Below, piece after piece: positions 34,666-48,072 of a stretch of 64,000 bases of DNA. Position numbers and translations under genes: made by a program. Each line of letters starts with the position of its first letter. Positions within the stretch are counted from its first letter, which is position 1. The notes beneath the pieces are model-generated. The model did no database searches. It was not told where the DNA came from and saw only the letters and a program-made list of their open reading frames with translations. The stretch comes from Polysphondylium violaceum (taxonomy: Eukaryota; Evosea; Eumycetozoa; Dictyosteliales; Dictyosteliaceae): assembly GCA_000277445.1 (NCBI GenBank), contig AJWJ01000049.1, positions 1 to 64,000 on the forward strand, in the 5' to 3' direction.

Positions 34666-35961
34666 CTATGCAAAGAATACAATAAATATAATACTAAATA
34701 TAATTAAAACCAAGAATATCTTTATAATCAAACTTCTATTGGAAGAGATATTGTATAAAGTTGTAACCAAAGAATCATGTCCTCTACCGATATTCAATAG
34801 TGTGTCATCCATATTTGCATCGATTCTTTCAATAACTTCACCTTGTTGTGAAACTAGATTTGCCAATTGTGAAAAAATACCTTCCAATTGATGAATTGTA
34901 CTTGAAATATTCTCTGCTGCTCTTAATCTACTTGCTGTATAATTGGTGGTTGTTAATTCAGTTGGCATTAAAATTGAATGCTCTTGCGCTGAACTATCAT
35001 AGTCTTCTTCTTCATCATATTTATATAAAATGTTATCTATATAGTAGTATGAGTAGTATATAATGTTAGTAATGATCAACTATGTCTTCAAATTCAAAGA
35101 GAGTAATAGTAAAAACACAATAAAAAAAGGATAGTATAGGATATATAAATAAAATAGATAATATATATAAGTAACAAACAAACAAAGAGAGAGAAATGAA
35201 AAAAACACTAATCCTAACCATCACGAGTTTGTGTATTACGATGTCTCATCTCAGTTTTAGATGTACCTGAAGGGTTATCAATTGTTGTTGAATATGTATT
35301 TGAAGAATAACCTGCAAAACTATCTTTTTTCTCTTGTTGTTGTTTTAAACTCTATATTTGTTATTGTTAGATAATTCATTCTATGATGATAATGGTGTAT
35401 TTTAAAATAACTAATATATTTACTTCAGTTCTAACTTCAAGAATATCTTTAAAATCTTTTGTTGCACTAATAAGTTTTGTATTTAAAAATCCTACAATAG
35501 TTTCAGAGTGATCTCCTGTTTGCTTATTAGGTTGTCTTGATGATTTTACATATTGATCTAAAGCACTTAGTTCTCTATTTAATGATTGAATATCCTGTTT
35601 AATAATAAATGTCAATTCTTCAATTTGTGCTGAAGAATCCATAAATAATTTTGTATTTTTAGCCACTACAGATTTATATATAGAAACGATTAGTATTTTT
35701 ATCGATGTCATTATTTGTCTTTCTCTCTCTCGTCCTCTCTACTATTACTACTCATAATACTATACTATTTGTAAGTTTTGTTAATTTCTCAGAGGTTTCA
35801 AAAACACCTCTACTTATTTTTGCAGCAGCATAAGAAAACTGTGATTTTTGATTTGCAGGTGAGAGTTTTCTCTGTGATAATTGAACTCCATTTTGCTCTT
35901 GTTTTCTTCTAATAGCTTCGGCTAAATTACCAAACTCTGATGTTCTATCACTCCAAACCAT
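34666..35961 (-). CDS. stx5: Syntaxin 5 (Golgi Qa-SNARE)
   Basis: Four exons (35961-35766, 35665-35424, 35351-35219, 35036-34666), phases 1, 0, 1, give 313 residues. The Sx5 start (MVWSDRTSEFGNLAEAIRRK), then ISRGVFETSEKLTKLTNMAK, IEELTFIIKQDIQSLNREL and FKDILEVRTE are the Habc-type features of the syntaxin 5 family. The SNARE helix (SQQGEVIERIDANMDDTLLNI) keeps the central Gln, and the protein ends in a tail anchor (IIKIFLVLIIFSIIFIVFFA). It acts in ER-to-Golgi and intra-Golgi vesicle fusion. One donor is the less usual GTTAGG (exon 3); phase supports it. Length fits the family. Confidence 0.9.
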
Positions 35962-38900
35962 ATTTAATATTTTTATTATATATAATGTACAAAACAAAGA
36001 AAAATGAAAAAAAAACTAATAAATAAAAATCTTACACCCACACTCTAATTTATGAATTTTTTTTTTTTATTTTTTTTTCCATTTAAAATATGTCCAGCTA
36101 AGCAAAAACACAATAGACGTCAACAAACATCGATGATTCATAGGCTTTGGTGAAATTAGTTAGTTACTCAAATACAAAGTCTAAGTGTTTCATTTTTGGA
36201 ACTAAATAAATAATAATACAAAAATGAAATAATGCAAGCTTGGAAAGAGAGTATGTGATCTCTCTGTTCTTGACACTCCTCACCCAGACCTCAATCAAAG
36301 TAAATTATTTCTATGAATAAACGATTGATTTCGGTTTATTGTTTTGCACTTTTTTTTTTTTCATTGAAAAATATAAATCACAACAAGAGACAAGAATTAT
36401 TATGAAAGACTGCAGAGAATCTTGTTTGTGATTTTGATGGTGATTTAATTAATTGAAATTAATTTAATCAATCTATATATACAGTACTGTATTAATCAAC
36501 AACAATTTCTAAATAGAGTCTAAATTTTAAAAACAAATCATATGATGAGTATAGGTCTTTGCCCCCTCACCCTGCTACAGCCTCAAATAGCCCTAAAAAC
36601 AGTCCAATAACAATGCAACAATACGTATACTCTCACATGTACCAATGTAACGGATTGATATTTTTGTCTCACGTTTTCTATTTATTTCAAATAACCAACT
36701 CGATCAGGGTTTTCACAAAAAATAAAATTTAAAAAAAATGAAATCATCCCTTTATTCGAAAGAAAATTTTTTTTTTTTAAAAAAAATTAGCTTATGTGTT
36801 TATTATAGATAATGTCAAGTTATCAACATCATCATCATATATAATTCTGTTTTCTTTTTTTTCTTTCTTTCAAACTAATCATATAGCACACACACACACA
36901 CTCACACTGTTGTCGTCCATATACACAACAACTCTGCCTATACAATTTTACTTTTTTTTTTTTCAATTTTTTTTCAATTTTTTTCAAATATTCACAAAAA
37001 GGTAAGAAAAATTAATTCATTGAAAAAATTCAATATATCAATACGCACACACACAGAAAGTACAAAGAAATATATAAATTTAGAAACAATCATTTTGATG
37101 TACTTTGCATAGACTTTATTTAGCCTTTTTCATCGTGTCGTCTATATTTTATAGCATAACCTATTAATGGTTCATTTTGTATAAGTATGGCAAAGCCATT
37201 TTTAAACCATTTTCACCCATGATTAAAATAGTAGTAATCATCTGATTCACACACACATATATTCCCTCTTTTTCTCAACAACTTGATCTATTTTTATTAT
37301 TATCATTATTGTTGTTGATTATCATAATTAAACAAGTAATCATATCACACACCATCACTCACCATTTGATATCATATTTAAAAAACAACAAAAGCAAAAG
37401 AATTAAGTATGTGATTATAGCACATTATATATAATGTGTTTATTATCTAAAATAAATCCATACCACCACACACACACACACACACTATTATAATAATCAA
37501 TCAACTTCACCCCTCACACACAATAGATAACACACACTCAGCCAACCCCACTATTTTTTTGTTTTTAAATTAATTTGATCTACCTTTTTCTTTAGAAAGA
37601 ACGCTGATATTCTTTTGTGTGTGTGTGAGTGGGGGTAGTGGTTTAGAGTGTTAAAAAGTGGGGCAGTAAATATATGAATAGACATCGATAATATGGATAG
37701 GGAGGGTAATCAGCAGAGGGTATCATGTGCTCCCCATAGGGATGGGTAGTACAAAGAAAAAAGATGAAGAGGTTTTTAAAAAGAAAACAAAAAACAAAGG
37801 GTGAAGAGAAAAAAAAAAGAATAGAATAGAGTTGAGATAGGTTTATCATAAAATTGAATTCATCATTTTCTCCAATATATCGTAATTTTATAAATCTAAC
37901 TTTTTTGTCAAAAAGAAAAGAAATTAAATTGACCCATCCATCCTATTTGATTTGATTTGATTTGATTTACCCACTACATTTTATCATCAACATCATCATT
38001 AGCACCAACATCATCTATCTATTTATTTATTTATTCCCGCCCAATGTCAAATACACACCTATATTAACTTTTTTTTTTTTCTATTCCTTTCTATTTAAAT
38101 AATTAAAATCATTTGTAGCATTACTCTTTTTTCTCGCATCACCAATCAAATTAGTTTTCTTGTTGGTTTTTAAATTACCGCCCCCTTAGAAAGCTATTTT
38201 CCTTGTTGTTTCCGCCAAATTTTAAAAAGAGCCTTTATATTATTTATTTAATTTCTAAAATTATTTATTTATCACTAGCTTTGATCTAGTTCAATGATAT
38301 CTGTATCTCTGTATGTATACTTGTACACCATTCATATTCTATACACGCCACACTGGTCACTACCACCACTATCACAATCATTACACACACATTTTCAACT
38401 TTGTTTCTTTCATATAAATTTCTTGATAAACTAGCCATTTAAATTTCTAAAATTGGCTCTATCAAGCAAATCGTAAATTTATTAGATATATTTAAATATT
38501 TTTATCAGTTTTTTTATATCTCTTACAAACTATAGTTTTTTTATTTAAAAATCTTTCCAAAAAAGGAAATTTTATGTTTTTTTTTTATTATTTTTTTTTT
38601 CAATTATATTTTCGATCTGTCTCTTGTGAATTCTCTTTTGAACCTCCTTGACAACAAAAACAAACATACCAAAAAAATCATTCTTTATACAAATTAGATA
38701 CTGGTCCCTTGTTGCTTGATTTTTTATTTTTTATATTTTATTTTTTGTTTTTTGTTTACATCCTTCCATCCCTCCTTTCCCTTTCCACAACCAACTTTAC
38801 CTTTTATATTCTTTTTCAATTTTTTTTCAATTTTTTCAAATTTTTTCAAAAACTATATATATTTGTTCAACACGATCCCATTTGAAAACAACAAAGAGAA

Positions 38901-39534
38901 TCAGTATTTAGTTTTAAAATAATTATACTATATGCACACACCATACTCACCACTCACACGCTAAAAAAAAAAAATAAACCCCGCGCATACCTCATTCATT
39001 CACACTCCCTTTTTTTATCCATTACTCCACATTTATTTGTACCCCTCACATTTTCAAATCCATTTTTTAAATTATCACATCAAAAACACACACTCTCTAT
39101 TTTTGATATAATTAGGTTTTTTTTAATTTTATTATAATTATTTTTTTTCATCATCTAAAGAATTCAAATTTTCTACTTTGCATTTTAAATCCCACTCTTT
39201 ACACCACTCTTATTATCCATCACCTACAAATAATAATTTTAGTAGTTTGTTTTAAAATTAAATAATTTTAGATCAATAGATTTATTCTAAAATACCACCA
39301 CCCCCACCAGTTTCATTGCTTGTTTTAGTTTATTACTTTTTATTTGTCAAATACAATTAATTGGTGTTTATGGGTTATTGTTGTTTGTTGTTGTTGTAGT
39401 CACCACCACCACACACTCACACAAAAACACGCAAAACATACAACATACATATATAATAAACTACGGAGTCTAATCAATATACTAATATCAACACCACTGA
39501 CTCTTCACATATTATTATTATTGAAAATAGTAAT
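35962..39534. other. 3.5-kb intergenic region between syntaxin 5 and cyclin Y
   Basis: Divergent promoter region, unusually long. It contains CA-rich tracts (36885-36905, 37463-37485), a TTTGA pentamer array (37944-37968), TTTA units near 38020, many T runs, and patches of C-rich pyrimidine sequence (38750-38790). All short open frames are low complexity and overlap on opposite strands. One or more non-coding transcripts or leader exons of the cyclin Y gene could lie here; I see no splice-supported coding exon. Confidence 0.4.
37944..37968. repeat. TTTGA pentamer tandem array
   Basis: About four and a half uninterrupted copies of a TTTGA unit. Contains repeated TTGA, the half-site reported for dictyostelid STAT binding, so it may be more than a microsatellite; that link is inference. 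Confidence 0.6.
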
Positions 39535-40898
39535 ATGGGGAATTGTTGTTCATCAAAAAGAGCAAATGGGTATGACCCCGAACAAATCGATGATGCACAA
39601 AAAATACTCGATGAATTAACAATTAGTAGCAACACAGCAACAGCAAATAATAACTTTGCAACTTCAAAAAAACACGTTTTATCACAGCATCATGATTTAA
39701 AACCAACCATTACAGAAAACAAAAGAAATTCAATTAAAACTAAAATTATAATCGACGAAAGAGAAGATTTAATAAGTGCAACCATTAGTGACCAAAAAGA
39801 TCCATTTGAAGTACCAGATCATAATCTCTATCCGAAAGTTGTAGCACATTCTTATCCAAATACACATAAAAGACAATTATCTACAGGTAAATATATTTAT
39901 ATTGGTTATCGTTAAAAAAGAAATATATATTAATAATTATTATACATTTATATAGAAAAAGTAGGTAATTTTGGCCCACAATTTAAAACACCGATTTCAT
40001 CAATTCCACATCATATGAGAATGGAAGGTTTTCAAAGAATTAAACATAATTCAACATCATCTTTGTATATAAAAAGTAGTCTTTCAACTCCAGATAATGA
40101 TGAGATTTTAAGATGTATGGCAAATGCTTTATTATATCATATTGAAAGAGGTTCACAACCACCACAAAAAACTATAGACATTTTTAGTGAAGAAAAATAT
40201 CCAATCACTGTAAGTTATTAATTATATATTTCTCTCTCTATATCTATAAACCATAAAATTAATCATAAACTATATTTCTATTTATTATTATTATTATTAT
40301 TATCTATATATACATATACTTTATTATATACTTTACTTTTTTATTATTTTAGAAAGGTAAACTTGATTTAAAGACCATTCCAACAGTAGATACCATTTAT
40401 AAATTTGTTAGAGATATTTTTAAAGCAGAGAAATTAGATTCAGAATGTGCAATTATGTGTTTGGCTTATATTGAGCGAATTATTGCTTTCACAGGCGTTA
40501 CATTGAATCCAACTTCATGGAGAAGAATAGTTTTATCTGCACTTATTTTAGCATCCAAAGTATGGGAAGATCAATCAGTTTGGAACGTAGATTTTCTTCC
40601 AGTTTTTGATAATTTAACAGCTGCCGATTTAAATGGACTTGAAAGACAATTTTTAGCTTTGCTTCAATATAATGTTAGTCTTACCGCGAGTGTTTATGCC
40701 AAATATTATTTTGAACTTCGAACTTTTTCAAAATTGGATTCAAATCATTTTCCATTGAAACCATTGGATAAACTTGGAGTTAGAAGATTAGAAGATCATT
40801 CAAAAGCTTCAGAATATAGAGTTAAACCATTCAAAAGAAGTGCTAGTGTAGATCAAATTAATCCTCCTGAAATTCATACTAGAGCTGTTTTAAATTAG
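39535..40898 (+). CDS. ccny: Cyclin Y (CCNY) homologue
   Basis: Three exons (39535-39886, 39956-40209, 40353-40898) give 383 residues. The start MGNCCSSK is a myristoylation signal with two adjacent Cys for palmitoylation, as in cyclin Y, which sits at the plasma membrane and activates CDK14/16-type kinases. The cyclin box covers roughly 200-330: TIPTVDTIYKFVRDIFKAE, CLAYIERIIAFTG, WRRIVLSALILASKVWEDQSVWN, LERQFLALLQYNVSLTASVYAKYYFELR. The linker from 10 to 150 is low complexity with a basic patch. The C-terminal tail (EYRVKPFKRSASVDQ) carries a likely phosphorylation site. Confidence 0.9.
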
Positions 40899-41527
40899 AA
40901 TAATATATAATATAATAATAATAATATAATTAAACAATAACAATAATAATAGTAATCAATTATTATCCCTCCCCGTCACTGTATATAGAATAAAATTAAA
41001 GAATAAGGTTCCTTATTATTTATTTACCTTTTAAAATTTAAATTAATTTTTAGAGATTGATATTTAATGTTAAACATTTTATTTTGAATTGGCTGTGAGA
41101 AATAGTTGGATTTAATAATTTGATAATTATCATTAGAACTATTTTATTTGATCAAACTATCAATCTTAAATTTAACATAATAGATTAAAATACCCATTTT
41201 GTACTTTTTCATTTAAATTTTATTCAAAAGTTTAATTAAGAAAAATTTAAACTTTAAGTGCATAATTTTATTTTTTAATTTTCCCATTTATTTTTTCTCA
41301 ATGTAAGTTTTTAATTACAAGTAAAAGAAAATGACACATGCTATCCCATTGATAAATAACAATTAAATCAAAAATTTCTATAATAATTCATCAAAAATAT
41401 TGATATTTTTTAATGAAGGTATTCATATTTTTCACCATTGGCCAAACATAAAGTTGTCATTGGCGAAAATCAATGTACCAATCCTATCTTATTTGATAGT
41501 TGACAAACAAGAACACACAAAGATACA
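40899..41527. other. Intergenic region downstream of cyclin Y
   Basis: AT-rich with no recognised element; the last 60 bases form an A/C-rich leader (TTGACAAACAAGAACACAC) for the small frame that starts at 41528. Confidence 0.5.
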
Positions 41528-41802
41528 ATGTACAATTCCAACAAAATTAAAACAGTTACTATTGATGACAAAGAAATAACAAATCCTAGTCAATTCAGAT
41601 TATCATATGACTTGCCATCAAGTACAAGTATTGGCGTAAATGGTGGTACTCATAGCTCTGAAACTCGATACCTTCATCTGCTTTTGGCAACAAAAAGAAG
41701 GGTAGTTTATGGTTGGTACTGACTATTTTATTACCAGTTTTAGCCTTTTTTGGAGTATCTAAGTTAAGAATTTTAAATAAACTAAAACAATATATGATGT
41801 AG
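41528..41802 (+). pseudogene. Small single-pass membrane protein with a shifted frame
   Basis: A good A/C-rich leader precedes ATG at 41528. The first frame codes for a polar head (MYNSNKIKTVTIDDKEITNP...) and ends at 41722. A second frame, open through about 41670-41802, carries SIPSSAFGNKKKGSLW followed by a typical membrane helix (LVLTILLPVLAFFGVSKL) and a short basic tail (NKLKQYMM). Head plus tail would make a tail-anchored protein of about 90 residues, but the frames differ and no normal-length intron joins them. Either a one-base error in the sequence or a recent pseudogene. No family recognised. Confidence 0.5.
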
Positions 41803-41995
41803 AATTTTGAATAAAATTCAATACAGAGTAATCACCTCCTTGATTCTATATATCCGCTATTCAGACAAAGCTAATTGACCTATTTAAAGCTAGACAGAGT
41901 TTATTTTAATCTGATAATTAAAGTCTTTGATTTGAATTTTGGGTGGGGAGGTATTTTTTTTTTATTGATTTTCAAAAACGAGCTAAAATTTTGAT

Positions 41996-42452
41996 TTAAT
42001 AGACGTGTTTGTTTGGAACAGCAACTGGGGCTTGTAATTCAGCGTTGGAAAACCACAAGGCAATTTCACGTTCAGCAGATGGAACAGAGTCAGAACCATG
42101 GATGATGTTTGAGCCGATGGTGATGGCAAAGTCACCTCTGATGGTACCTGGGGCACTGGTGAGTGGGTTGGTTTGACCGATCATGAGACGGGCAGCAGCA
42201 ACAACACCTTTACCTTCCCAAACCATAGCAACGACTGGACCAGAGGTGATAAAGTCAACTAATTCACCAAAGAAATGGTCTTTCCTTGTGTTCAGCATAG
42301 TGTTCTTCAGCGGTAGCACGGGTGGCGGTGATTAATTTCATACCAGCGAGGACGAAACCTTTCTTTTCAAATCTGGCGATGATTTCACCAACTAAACCAC
42401 GGGCAACACCGTCTGGTTTAACAGCAATGAATGATCTTTCAGTGATAGACAT
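41996..42452 (-). CDS. ndkC: Nucleoside diphosphate kinase, frame broken once
   Basis: [20 protein letters not shown] starts a standard NDP kinase of about 152 residues with no intron. Downstream parts include [34 protein letters not shown] and the active-site NIIHGSDS with its His. At ERPFFGEL the family codes PFFG, but here one extra T in a T run (around 42273-42275) puts the frame out: the first part reads on to PFLW and stops, and the rest is open in the next frame. The rest of the protein is conserved to the last residue. NDP kinase is abundant and close to essential, so sequence error is the likeliest cause. The enzyme balances NTP pools. Confidence 0.9.
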
Positions 42453-45400
42453 TATTATATTCTTTATGTGATAAGTTCTTTATAAAAAAAAAAACAAGTG
42501 AGTGAAAAAATAAAAAACTTCACTGCCATCGGCGGGGGTGGGTAAGGTGGATCCTCATTGAAAAAAAAAAAATGAAAAATGAAAAAAAAAATGAAAAAAA
42601 TCAAAAAATTCAATAACGTTTTCACAAAAAAATATACTTTTTTCACACATATTTTGTTCATCAATTATCAGTAAATTAATTTCGGAATGTCTTATGAATA
42701 TCATAGGCAAATCAAAGTTTAAAACAATTTTAAAACATTTTACATGAATAGTATATCATACTTGTGGTTGTAAAAGAAAATCATAGTATTATGATTTGAT
42801 ATCATGGCTTACACATACACAATTTTGAAAAGAGGTATTAGATTTTTATTGATCTTACAAGTAAGACAAACAGGGATGTTTAATTTCAATTCGATTAGAT
42901 AAATAGACATGTTGAGTTGATCAAGATAAATATAATGGTTTTAAAAGATTCGCAAAAATTGGATGGAACATGTTGAATCTATCGGCATGGGTGCCATTCA
43001 TAGCACCACACAACAAAATTCACTTGTTTTCAAAACAAGAACACCATACACCCAAATCGACATGTGATTGATCTTTGATTTCAGCCCTCGCCATAAAAGA
43101 TTCCCGTGAAAAAGAGAAATTCAAAAAAAAATTCAAAATTAATTTTTAAAAAATACTTTTAAACCGCTTTTGGTGTGGTGGCATCGTGTTTGGTACTATA
43201 TTTTAGAGTTGATAAGGAGTCACACGCCCACTACCCTCATATATCAAGCGATGAAAATTGAATGAAAAGAGACGCCTAACTTCTAGAAAAGGAAGCATCA
43301 CCATGCAATAATTCTATGAACAAAACAGAACATGATTTATTAATTTCGATTTTTTTTTTTTAAAATTAAATTGATTTTTTTAAATTATATTTTATATTAA
43401 AAAAATTGATTTTTCTTGATTTTCTTTTTGTTCATTTAGGATCTTTCGTTTTTTTATTTTCATTTAATATATCACAACACATCCATCAATCAAATAATCG
43501 TTTTTTATTTTTTTTTTTCTATTTTTTCACATATATATAATTTTACATATAACCTTTCCCCCTCTTCTAATAAAACTCTCACACATTTATTAAATATATT
43601 TATACCCCCACCACCTACAATTTCAATCACTTTCAACCAAATCAGTTCACACTCACACAATCACTTTCACACTCACTCACACTCTATTTCAGTGATAACA
43701 TCAATCATTATCCTTTTTTATTTAATTAATTTAATTTTATATATATGTACAAAATTTATTATTTTGTTTTTTTGTAAATAATAGTTGCATATAAATCAAC
43801 AACATCATCATAATCACAAAACTAAATTAAAAATCTTTTTTTTTTTTCTACTCTTTGTTGTTTTTTTATATTTTATATTTTTATAGATAAATTAATTGTA
43901 TATATTTTTTATTTAATTTATCTATTGTCATTGTAAATTAATTGTATATAAAATATTTAAAAAAGACGAATAATTTGTTTTCATTCAAATCTATTATAAA
44001 ATTTTAAATTGGTATGTATAAACCATATGTTGTTTTTTTTTCTTTTTGGAAATTTTACATTTTGGGATGGTCCAAATATATTGTTTACCTTGTTTTTCAA
44101 TTTCAAATTGAATTGGAATCTATTTCCAAATTTCCATTCCTTTAGGTGGTCACGCGCCACTCACCAATACTAGTTTATTCTTTTAGTTGTTTAGATTCAT
44201 AATTGATCATTTACATCACGAAATATATATTTTAATTAATCATGACATACAAAACTAGAGGGGTTGTGATAACAAAATACAAATATGTTCAACACTATAA
44301 TGATTAATCATTATGTCTATCTATAACCACCAAATTTATCCTTATCAACAACATCATCATATATTGTGTGTATAAAAATATGAGTGTGTAGGAAAAATCA
44401 TAACCATCATAATCATCTTTATTTATCATCATCACACACCATTTATAAAAATTATTATAAAATCAACAGTAGTACTATATATAATCAAATTATTCTTTAG
44501 ATATCACCCCACATATAAAATATATACATATGTTTAAAATATAAAAGCCATATTTACCCCTGTTTCCCTTTTTCATGTGCCCACATCCTTTTTATTTTTT
44601 TTTTTTCTATCTTTTTCATCTTTTTCACCCCCCCTTCTATTGTATTAAAACACACACACACCGACACTCATTTCGATACAAAACACAATGTTTGTGTGTA
44701 TGTATGGGGGAATTGAAAGATCTAAAAGTTGATTTTTTTATTTTACCCGAAAGAAAATGGGGTGTTTAAAAAATCAAAGAGAATGATTAGTTATATATAT
44801 ATAAAAAAAAAAAAAAAAAAAAAGAACATCGTGGTCAACACAAAAACATAAAAAACTCTATTTAGTTAGTCATTATTAATCATTGTAATTCATCAATATT
44901 CTCGGGATTTTAAATATCTTTTACTATCTTTCGATTCATCGTTTATCAACATCCTTTTTATTCAATTTCACACGATACTGTGTCCACTCATAACATCAAC
45001 TTTTTTATATATTTATCTTTTTATACGTATCAATAATATCCAAAGCAAACGACGCACTCTCTGAAAAAAAATAGAAAAAAGATTTTAAAATTTGGATACA
45101 CAAAAGAAAAAAAAAATAGAAAAAATCATTATTTTCACACAACAGACTTTCATTGCAAAGATTAAAGAAACACTTTCCTGATCTATCACTCTCAATATTT
45201 ATTTGTGTTTCGTTTTTTTTTTTTTTTTTTTTAATTTTTCAATTTCATACCTTTTTTATTATTATTTCTATTTTTTAATTATTATTTCCTTTTTTTTTTT
45301 TTTACAAATATTATAATTAATCTTTTTTCTATTCAACAATTTTAATCAAATTTGGTTCCGATTTTTAACACCCTTTGCATTATTCCCACACTACCACACA

Positions 45401-45849
45401 CCCACACACATAGATACTACTATATATATAAATTCCTTTTTCCATATTTTCTATTACCCAACCATTTTATTTTTTTTATACGACCATCCAATAGTTTTTG
45501 TTTACTAAATATCTGTGGCTTGAAAATTCTACAATCTATTAACAGGATTTTTTATTTATTTTTATATTTGATAAATCATTTTTTGGTGTTACGCTTACAA
45601 TATCATCAAATTCAGTAAATTTCCCCAACCCCTAAATATAATAATCTATCACACACCATATATAGAATTATCGATCATATCCCAAAACGCCAGCAACCCA
45701 CTTTGCTCTATCCGTCTATCAACTATATATACATATTTATCAACACCCACAACCACACTCACGTTCTCCCCCCAAATTACCCCACCACCCCCACAGAACA
45801 TTTAGTTTTTTTTATTTTGTGATTTTTTGATTTTATCTACAACAACAAA
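42453..45849. other. 3.4-kb intergenic region between NDP kinase and the GATA gene
   Basis: Contains the NDP kinase promoter and the very long upstream region of the GATA factor. Many T/C and A runs (43346, 43501-43520, 44801-44823, 45212-45232), CA-rich stretches (43640-43690, 44650-44665, 45390-45410) and pyrimidine-rich segments just before the ATG (45760-45800). No frame here has splice or composition support as coding. Confidence 0.4.
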
Positions 45850-45891
45850 ATGATGGGTGAATCATTTCATACTCACAATCACAATCACCAT

Positions 45892-45922
<31 letters not shown>

Positions 45923-47875
45923 TCCAGCAACAACAGTCTACTACTACTACTACCACACCTACCACTAACACTATTAATAATACCAATACTACTATTAATA
46001 ATAATAATAATATTAATAATAATAACACAAGTTCTACATCTTCTATCATTGATTCAATTACAAATAAATCAACAATTAATCACTCTTCACCCCAATCACA
46101 AAATAATTTAATCAATACTAATACCAACAACCACAACAACACCAATAATAATAATAATATCAAAAACTATAATTCTAAGGATTCTTTACTATTAAAAATT
46201 CCTCTAGACTTAGATTTTAATCCAATAGAGATTGATAAAAAAACTGAATCCAATTTAAAACATTTAATTAATAGTAATAATAGTAATATTGTTTTAAATA
46301 ATAATTTTTTTAATAATAATAATAATAATAATAGTAGTAGTAATAATAATTTAAATAATAATAATAATAATTCAAATAATAATAATACTAAAAAACCAAA
46401 AGAAGATAAGTTTTCAACTAGTTCGACAACAATGAGAGTTTGTGAATTTTGTGGATCAACAGCAACTCCAACATGGAGAAGAGGGCCATCTGGAAAAGGT
46501 TCCCTCTGTAATGCTTGTGGTATTAAATGGAGATTAAAAGGAAAAGATGGTGTTTATAAGCCACCAAGTCAAAAACAACAAAATCGTCAAAAACAAAATC
46601 AACAACAAAATTCTCAACAAATTCAAAAACAAATGCAACAAGGTCATAGTCAACAACAACAACAACAACAACAACCACTACCCCAACAACAACAACAACA
46701 ACAAATGCCATATAATCAACAAATTATTAATCAACATTTAAAACAATTAAAACAACAACATCAACAACAAACCAGTCAACAAAATTTCCAACAATTCCAA
46801 CAACAAATTCAACAACCAAATCAATTTTTACCTTCTTTTTCCTCACATCAACAATCATTACAACAAAAATCACAACCACAACAAATTTTACAACAACAAC
46901 AAATGGAAGATCCTTTATCAGATGATTATAACAAAAAAAGAAAACATGATATTATGGCACCATCATTTATGGATCCACTTGGTACCGATTTTGAAAAAGA
47001 TTATTATTGTAAATATTGCAAGAAAACATGGCCACAATCTTCTTTTAGAAATAGTCAACAATTTGGTGCACACTGTAGTAATTGTTCGAGAAAACCAAAG
47101 GGTGAATTGGAAAATATGTTGACATTTAAAAAGAAACTCAGTAAAAAGAACTCTAAAGATAATCTCTTTATTTTCAATGAAGAAGATGGCGCTGTTCCAC
47201 TCTGGGATACCATGAGCAAAATGAAAAACACATTCTCCAAAGTTGATAAAAACATTAAAAATGCTCCTTTACTCCAACGTTTAATTTATGTAGTCGAAAA
47301 CCAATTATTGGAGCCAGTTGAAATTGATTCAATTAGAGAAGATATTGATGTATGTATCCATTTATTTTTTAAAACAATAATTTAATTAATTCATTTTTAT
47401 TAACTCTCTATCTCTTTAATATTATCTATAGAATATGAAAAATGATTTATTATATAAAAAGAAAAGAAGAATAGAACAATTGGGCGATATTAAACAAAAA
47501 GTAAATGAACAATCTTCAATGACTAAATTAAATATTGAAAATAATTTAAAGAAAAGAGAATCAATCAACAAAAACTTTATTCAAGATTTAAGAAATGAAA
47601 TGGATCAAAGATTGTCCGAACATGAAAATATATTCTTTACAAATGATTCATCTCATACCGTTCCTGCTCAAAATAATAGTCAACCACAAATGAGCAAAAA
47701 AGTAATTCCTCTTAGTCCAGAATTGATCCATTCACCACATCATTTTTCACTTCCATCTGGTAAACAATTGTACAGAGATGAACAAGGTAAACATTTTTCA
47801 ATTGATGATTCAAATAATCTTCCAATATCTATAATTAGAAGTACTCCTGTTCGTTCCCCTGTTTCTCAATCTTAA
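45850..47875 (+). CDS. GATA-type zinc-finger transcription factor with a second C4 finger
   Basis: Two exons (45850-47349 and 47432-47875) give 647 residues. A Gln/Thr/Asn-rich head is followed by the GATA finger at 198-223 ([16 protein letters not shown]...[15 protein letters not shown]), with an 18-residue loop as in plant and amoeba GATA factors. A Gln-rich region (about 240-350) separates it from a second motif at 387-412 (CKYCKKTW...CSNC), which has the same C-x2-C-x18-C-x2-C spacing but lacks the Arg/Gly core. A helical, basic C-terminal part ([30 protein letters not shown]) follows. Dictyostelid GATA proteins steer spore and stalk fate; which member this is I cannot say. Confidence 0.85.
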
Positions 47876-48072
47876 CAATAAAATAATAATAAAATATATT
47901 TAATAAAATAATTTATACTTTCTTTTATCTATTAATGTATATGTGTTTGTATATGAGTAAAAAGAAAAATGCCAGAGAGAAGAACCTTTTTTTAAAAAAA
48001 AAAAAAAAATTAAAAAAAGTAAAAAAAAGACTTAAATTGAATTTTTTCATTCATCTATCAACTACAACAAAG

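Noticed and set aside
36796-39016. Several 60-70 codon frames in the cyclin Y upstream region
   Set aside because: Phe/Ile/Ser-rich products of T/C runs with no leader or splice support.
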